Assembly: GCA_045541355.1 (NCBI GenBank)
Contig: JAZQIW010000111.1
Location: 6,070 to 70,069, forward strand
Direction: 5' to 3'
Origin: UMGS1387 sp045541355
GTDB taxonomy: Bacteria > Bacillota > Clostridia > Oscillospirales > CAG-382
Length of the DNA stretch: 64,000 nucleotides
This document shows, piece by piece, positions 60,583-64,000 of the stretch. The position numbers were made by a program, and so were the translations under genes. Each line of letters begins with the position of its first letter. Within the stretch, counting starts at the first letter, position 1. The notes below the pieces were generated by a model, which searched no databases, had not been told where the DNA came from, and saw nothing but the letters and a program-made list of their open reading frames with translations.

Positions 60583-61803
60583 ATGAACACTCGACTTGAC
60601 AGAACAAAGCTTAATATCGGGGCATACATTCTCCAGCCCTACGCCAGAGGAGAAAAGCATATAAAAGACATACGCGATTGCGGCATCGACATGATAATTG
60701 ACCTTGACTATGACAAAAACGCGTTGGATTTATTTTCAAAATACGGTCTTTATGCCATTGTCAGGGGTGTAGTTCCTCACTGGTGGGGAGGCTGCGGAAA
60801 AGCAGGTCTTTTTAAAAACGAACACCCTTTGGAAAAATACAAAAAATGTGCAGACAGGTATATTGACCATCCCGCAATCTGCGGTATAAGCATCGGTGAT
60901 GAGCCGTCGGCGCTTGACTTTCCCCACTACGGAAAGGTTTTTGACAAAGTTAACACACTCTTTCCAAAGGCGTTTCCTTATCTCAACCTCTATCCCAACT
61001 ATGCAACCGTCGCTGAAAACACAGCCGATGAAACAGTGAGTCAGCTTGGAACAAAAACCTATGATGAATACATTGACTCTTACTGCAAATACGTACCCGC
61101 CGATTACATAAGCTATGATTACTACGTTTATGCAACAAGAAACCTTGGCGGATGTCTTGAAAATTTCCGCGTTGTTTCCGAGGCGGCAAGAAAGCACGGA
61201 AAACGACTCATGTACATTCCTCAGGTAAATTCAAGCCGCAAAGAGGAGTGGATGTCCGTAAACCGTTTAAGATTTCAAGCCTTCTCTGCCATGAGCTTTG
61301 GTGCCGAGGACATCACATGGGGTTGCTATACGGCAGGCTGGTGGCACAACAATGTTCTTGACGAAAACGGCGAAAAGACTCCTCAATACGAAAAGCTTAA
61401 ACTTGTCAACTCTGAAATCAGGTATCTTGCCGACACCTACATGAAATACAAAAACACCTGTACGCATCTTTTGGGCTTTGACGGCGATACCATGAACAAA
61501 GTAAAGCAGGAAGCTTTAACGGAACTTTCCGCAGGATATTTTCTCGGTCTTCACGCCGAGGACAACAGGCCTTTAATCATCGGAGAAATGTCAAAGCGTG
61601 ACGGAACAGACGAAAAAGCTTTATTCATTACCGTTGCAGACGATTATCTCGACGAGCATCCATCGGCAACACGGCTTGTATTCTCAAGTTGCCGTTCTAT
61701 TTCAGTCATCGGCAAAGACGGATATATACCTCTGTCCTTCGACGGTGAAAGGTACAGCTTTGATATTAAATCAAACGAGGCTTATATTGTTATTGCAAAA
61801 TAG
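60583..61803 (+). CDS. TIM-barrel protein, probable glycoside hydrolase
   Basis: A 406-residue soluble protein. GISIGDEPSALDF supplies a Glu that fits a barrel acid/base residue, and VVPHWWGGCGKAG, YISYDYYVYA and SFGAEDITWGCYTAG fit barrel strands of GH42/GH-A-like enzymes. A small C-terminal beta domain (RSISVIGKDGYIPLSFDGERYSFDI) is common in such enzymes. I cannot assign a GH family with certainty. It lacks a signal peptide, as does its neighbour, so the two may process an imported glycoside. Confidence 0.6.
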   Translation: MNTRLDRTKLNIGAYILQPYARGEKHIKDIRDCGIDMIIDLDYDKNALDLFSKYGLYAIVRGVVPHWWGGCGKAGLFKNEHPLEKYKKCADRYIDHPAICGISIGDEPSALDFPHYGKVFDKVNTLFPKAFPYLNLYPNYATVAENTADETVSQLGTKTYDEYIDSYCKYVPADYISYDYYVYATRNLGGCLENFRVVSEAARKHGKRLMYIPQVNSSRKEEWMSVNRLRFQAFSAMSFGAEDITWGCYTAGWWHNNVLDENGEKTPQYEKLKLVNSEIRYLADTYMKYKNTCTHLLGFDGDTMNKVKQEALTELSAGYFLGLHAEDNRPLIIGEMSKRDGTDEKALFITVADDYLDEHPSATRLVFSSCRSISVIGKDGYIPLSFDGERYSFDIKSNEAYIVIAK

Positions 61804-61819
61804 CAAAAGGAGCGATATT

Positions 61820-63940
61820 ATGAAACGAATATTTAGTTTAATATTTCTGACATTACTTTTATCCTTTATGGTATTGGGACAAAGTGCCAAAGAAGGAATT
61901 ATCGAAGATGTACTGCCCGAATTTATTACACATATACCGGGTGAAGAATCGGATGCTTCTCTTATGTCTGAGGATATTTACGATGTATTAACAGAAGCAC
62001 TTCTTGACTATAAATCAAGCATTGATGTGCGGGATTTCAGAGTGCCTGTCAGCGAATACAAAATATACGGTCAAATCATAAAAAATCTTATTTTGAGTGA
62101 TTACAGGCTTCATTATATAGACAGTGCCTACTCTGTCAGATATTCCTCCGGATATGTTACGCAGTTTATTCCAACCTACCTATCAGAGGACAAGGAAAAG
62201 AACGACGCCGAAACCGAAAAAATACGTGAGCGCATTGACGAATATCTCACCTATGTTTCCGATGACATGAACGATATTCAGAAGCTTATGACTCTCCACG
62301 ACAGAATCATTCTTGAATGTGAGTACGACACCTCCTACGATCACAGCTATTACAGCACCCACAAGGGAATTTTTCTCAACAACACCGCCGTTTGCTCAGG
62401 CTATTCCTCGGCACTTAACATTCTCGCTTCCATGGTCGGAATTGAGGGAGGTTTTCTTCACAGCGATGATATGAACCATCTATGGAATTGCTTTTATATA
62501 GACGGCGAGCTTTACCATGTTGATGTTACATGGGACGACCCCATTCCCGATCAGTACGGATTTGTTTTTCACGACCACTTTTTAAAGAGCAATGACTGGA
62601 TAACCTCAAGCGAAGGCGGTCATTACGGATTTGAAGAGATTGATGCAGCCTCTACACGCTTTGACGATGCTTTCTGGCACGATGTTGATTCACCCATCAT
62701 TATAAATGACGGCGATTACTACTACTGCGACAAAGCCGAAAAAGCAATTCTCAAAACAAATGATGATTTTGAAGAAACACAAACAATTTATACCTTTAAC
62801 AATCGTTGGTATGCCGATCCCGAGCACATTTATCATTGGTCAGGCATCTATTCGGGGCTTGCTTTTTATAACAACAGATTATACTTTAACACAAATGATT
62901 CTATCATGTCCTGCGAGCTTAACGGAAGTGATGTGAAGAGTCTTTATACTATTGACCAAAGCGAAGACTGTGCCATTTACAGTCTGTTCGGTAAGAAAAA
63001 TGAATTGTATTATTCAACCTATTCTACCGATTATCCGTCGATTGTTAACGGGGAGTTGGAGGAGAATGTATACGAATTACCTTTATTGGATATTGAAACA
63101 GACCATGGTGAAGTAATATGTTCAGGTAACTGCGGGGCAAGCAGTGAAGACCACCTCATTTGGTTTCTCTATGAAGACGGCACCCTCGTTATCAAAGGTT
63201 CAGGAGATATGTTAAGTTCTTGTTTTGAATACAATTCACTTATTGAATATGTCATAATTGAGAACGGTGTTAAATGTATTAGCGATTATGCGTTCAGTCA
63301 TTGTAACAATCTTACGAAAATTGAAATAGGCAGCGGCGTGACAAGCATTGGCTACGCAGCATTCTCCGGTTGTTCAAGCCTTACTGACATCACAATCCCT
63401 GACCGTGTCACAAGCTTAAGTGTTGGAGCGTTCTCCGGTTGCACGAGCCTCACTGACATCGCCATTCCTGACAGCGTAGCAAGCATTGGCATTCAAGCGT
63501 TCTATAATTGCTCAAGCCTTACTGACATCGCCATTCCTGACAGCGTAACAAGCATTGGTGATGGGGCGTTCTATAATTGCTCAAGCCTTGAAAATGCAAC
63601 AATTTTCAGCAGAGATGTGACATTCGACAACGATGTTTTTAATAATTGTCCAAGACTTACCATCTACGGCTACTCCGGCTCAAGCGCCCAAGCATATGCC
63701 GGCGAATATGATATTCCCTTTATCCCGCTTGATGACGTGGAGGAATACACCCCAGGCGACATAAACGGCGACGGTGTTGTTTCAAACCGAGATGCGGCAA
63801 GGCTTATGCAGTATCTTGCAGGCTGGGATGTTGAATATCTTGAACAGGCTCTCGACGTGACGGGAGACGGCATTGTAAACAACCGAGATGCAGCACGTAT
63901 TATGCAATATCTTGCAGGTTGGAATGTAATTCTGAACTAA
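61820..63940 (+). CDS. Secreted transglutaminase-like/LRR/dockerin protein
   Basis: A 706-residue exported protein. Signal peptide at residues 1-20. A transglutaminase-like cysteine-peptidase domain at about 120-250 has Cys192 (AVCSGYSSALN), His220 (MNHLWNCF) and Asp235 (HVDVTWDDP). A beta-propeller-like region follows. About six BspA-type LRRs (SCTSLTDIAIPDSV-like units) run from ~475 to ~620. A C-terminal type I dockerin (DINGDGVVSNRDAARLMQYL then DVTGDGIVNNRDAARIMQYL) starts near residue 644. The start at 61820 has AAAAGGAG upstream. The dockerin predicts attachment to a cohesin scaffold. Confidence 0.85.
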   Translation: MKRIFSLIFLTLLLSFMVLGQSAKEGIIEDVLPEFITHIPGEESDASLMSEDIYDVLTEALLDYKSSIDVRDFRVPVSEYKIYGQIIKNLILSDYRLHYIDSAYSVRYSSGYVTQFIPTYLSEDKEKNDAETEKIRERIDEYLTYVSDDMNDIQKLMTLHDRIILECEYDTSYDHSYYSTHKGIFLNNTAVCSGYSSALNILASMVGIEGGFLHSDDMNHLWNCFYIDGELYHVDVTWDDPIPDQYGFVFHDHFLKSNDWITSSEGGHYGFEEIDAASTRFDDAFWHDVDSPIIINDGDYYYCDKAEKAILKTNDDFEETQTIYTFNNRWYADPEHIYHWSGIYSGLAFYNNRLYFNTNDSIMSCELNGSDVKSLYTIDQSEDCAIYSLFGKKNELYYSTYSTDYPSIVNGELEENVYELPLLDIETDHGEVICSGNCGASSEDHLIWFLYEDGTLVIKGSGDMLSSCFEYNSLIEYVIIENGVKCISDYAFSHCNNLTKIEIGSGVTSIGYAAFSGCSSLTDITIPDRVTSLSVGAFSGCTSLTDIAIPDSVASIGIQAFYNCSSLTDIAIPDSVTSIGDGAFYNCSSLENATIFSRDVTFDNDVFNNCPRLTIYGYSGSSAQAYAGEYDIPFIPLDDVEEYTPGDINGDGVVSNRDAARLMQYLAGWDVEYLEQALDVTGDGIVNNRDAARIMQYLAGWNVILN

Positions 63941-63944
63941 ACAA

Positions 63945-63982
63945 TAATGCCTTTGCCAAAAATGCGGCAGAGGCTTTTTTTA
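63945..63982 (+). terminator. Terminator of the serine hydrolase-TGase unit
   Basis: GCCTTTGCC-aaaaat-GCGGCAGAGGC followed by TTTTTTTATC; an imperfect stem with a long T tract. Confidence 0.78.
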
Positions 63983-64000
63983 TCTTGACAAAGATATGCA

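Noticed and set aside
61598..61819. Longer start for the transglutaminase/dockerin gene
   Set aside because: It overlaps the TIM-barrel gene by 200 bases and would bury the signal peptide; the ATG at 61820 has a strong ribosome site.

Overview
The window comes from the chromosome of an anaerobic, endospore-forming Firmicute of class Clostridia, probably a gut-associated Oscillospirales/Ruminococcaceae-like bacterium. The evidence is a spoIIIA engulfment operon, an oxygen-sensitive pyruvate formate-lyase with its activase, a bacterial V-type ATPase, a Na+-pump decarboxylase beta subunit, a dockerin-bearing secreted protein, and low-GC promoters that almost all fit TTGACA-N17-TATAAT. I see no phage, insertion sequence, integrase or CRISPR array. 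This is ordinary chromosome, densely packed, with many 1-8 nt gene overlaps and several GTG/TTG starts.

Layout. 1-3058 (+): end of the sporulation spoIIIA operon (AC partial, AD, AE, AF, AG, AH). 3106-5645 (-): polyprenyl synthetase, uppS and an LRR lipoprotein. 5791-6597 (+): MscS channel. 6644-15170 (-): nine-gene V-ATPase operon in the order H-I-K-E-C-F-A-B-D; its c-ring subunit carries the Na+ ligand set known from Enterococcus hirae NtpK. 15320-18372: thiamine pyrophosphokinase, MBL hydrolase, DUF554 protein, dUTPase and a small hypothetical gene. 18507-19736 (-): a surface-anchored Ala-rich coiled-coil protein with an unusual leader. 19880-22548 (-): greA-lysS-hypothetical. 22723-28351 (-): complete UMP pathway after carbamoyl phosphate, pyrC-K-D-F-E-B-I. 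28448-31380 (-): pflB-pflA behind a ZTP riboswitch.

31651-33366 (-): YitT protein and SGNH esterase. 33561-33770 (+): two tRNA-Ser genes. 33904-37061 (+): copper ATPase, metallochaperone and xanthine phosphoribosyltransferase. 37155-40148 (+): large GH99-like protein. 40188-41542 (-): amidohydrolase and a membrane protein. 41706-43348 (+): ACT/UPF0210 pair, followed by a 148-bp-period tandem intergenic repeat and a left-handed beta-helix transferase gene. 44489-49077 (-): rpmH-rnpA-yidD-yidC-jag, then tsaB-hpt-mscL. 49234-52135 (-): HAD phosphatase, CapA, AEC transporter. 52225-53762 (+): Mn2+ (yybP-ykoY) riboswitch in front of an orphan OadB and a 48-residue OadG-like peptide. 53827-59163 (-): pgi, D-Ala-D-Ala carboxypeptidase and two lipoproteins. 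59399-63940 (+): serine hydrolase, TIM-barrel protein and a secreted transglutaminase/LRR/dockerin protein.

Themes. Sodium energetics (Na+-type V-ATPase rotor plus OadB) and formate/one-carbon metabolism (ZTP-controlled PFL) stand out. The least expected arrangement is the manganese riboswitch controlling a lone Na+-pump beta subunit with a minimal gamma-like peptide. The second is a perfect Shine-Dalgarno sequence separated from its start codon by a hairpin in the surface-protein mRNA.
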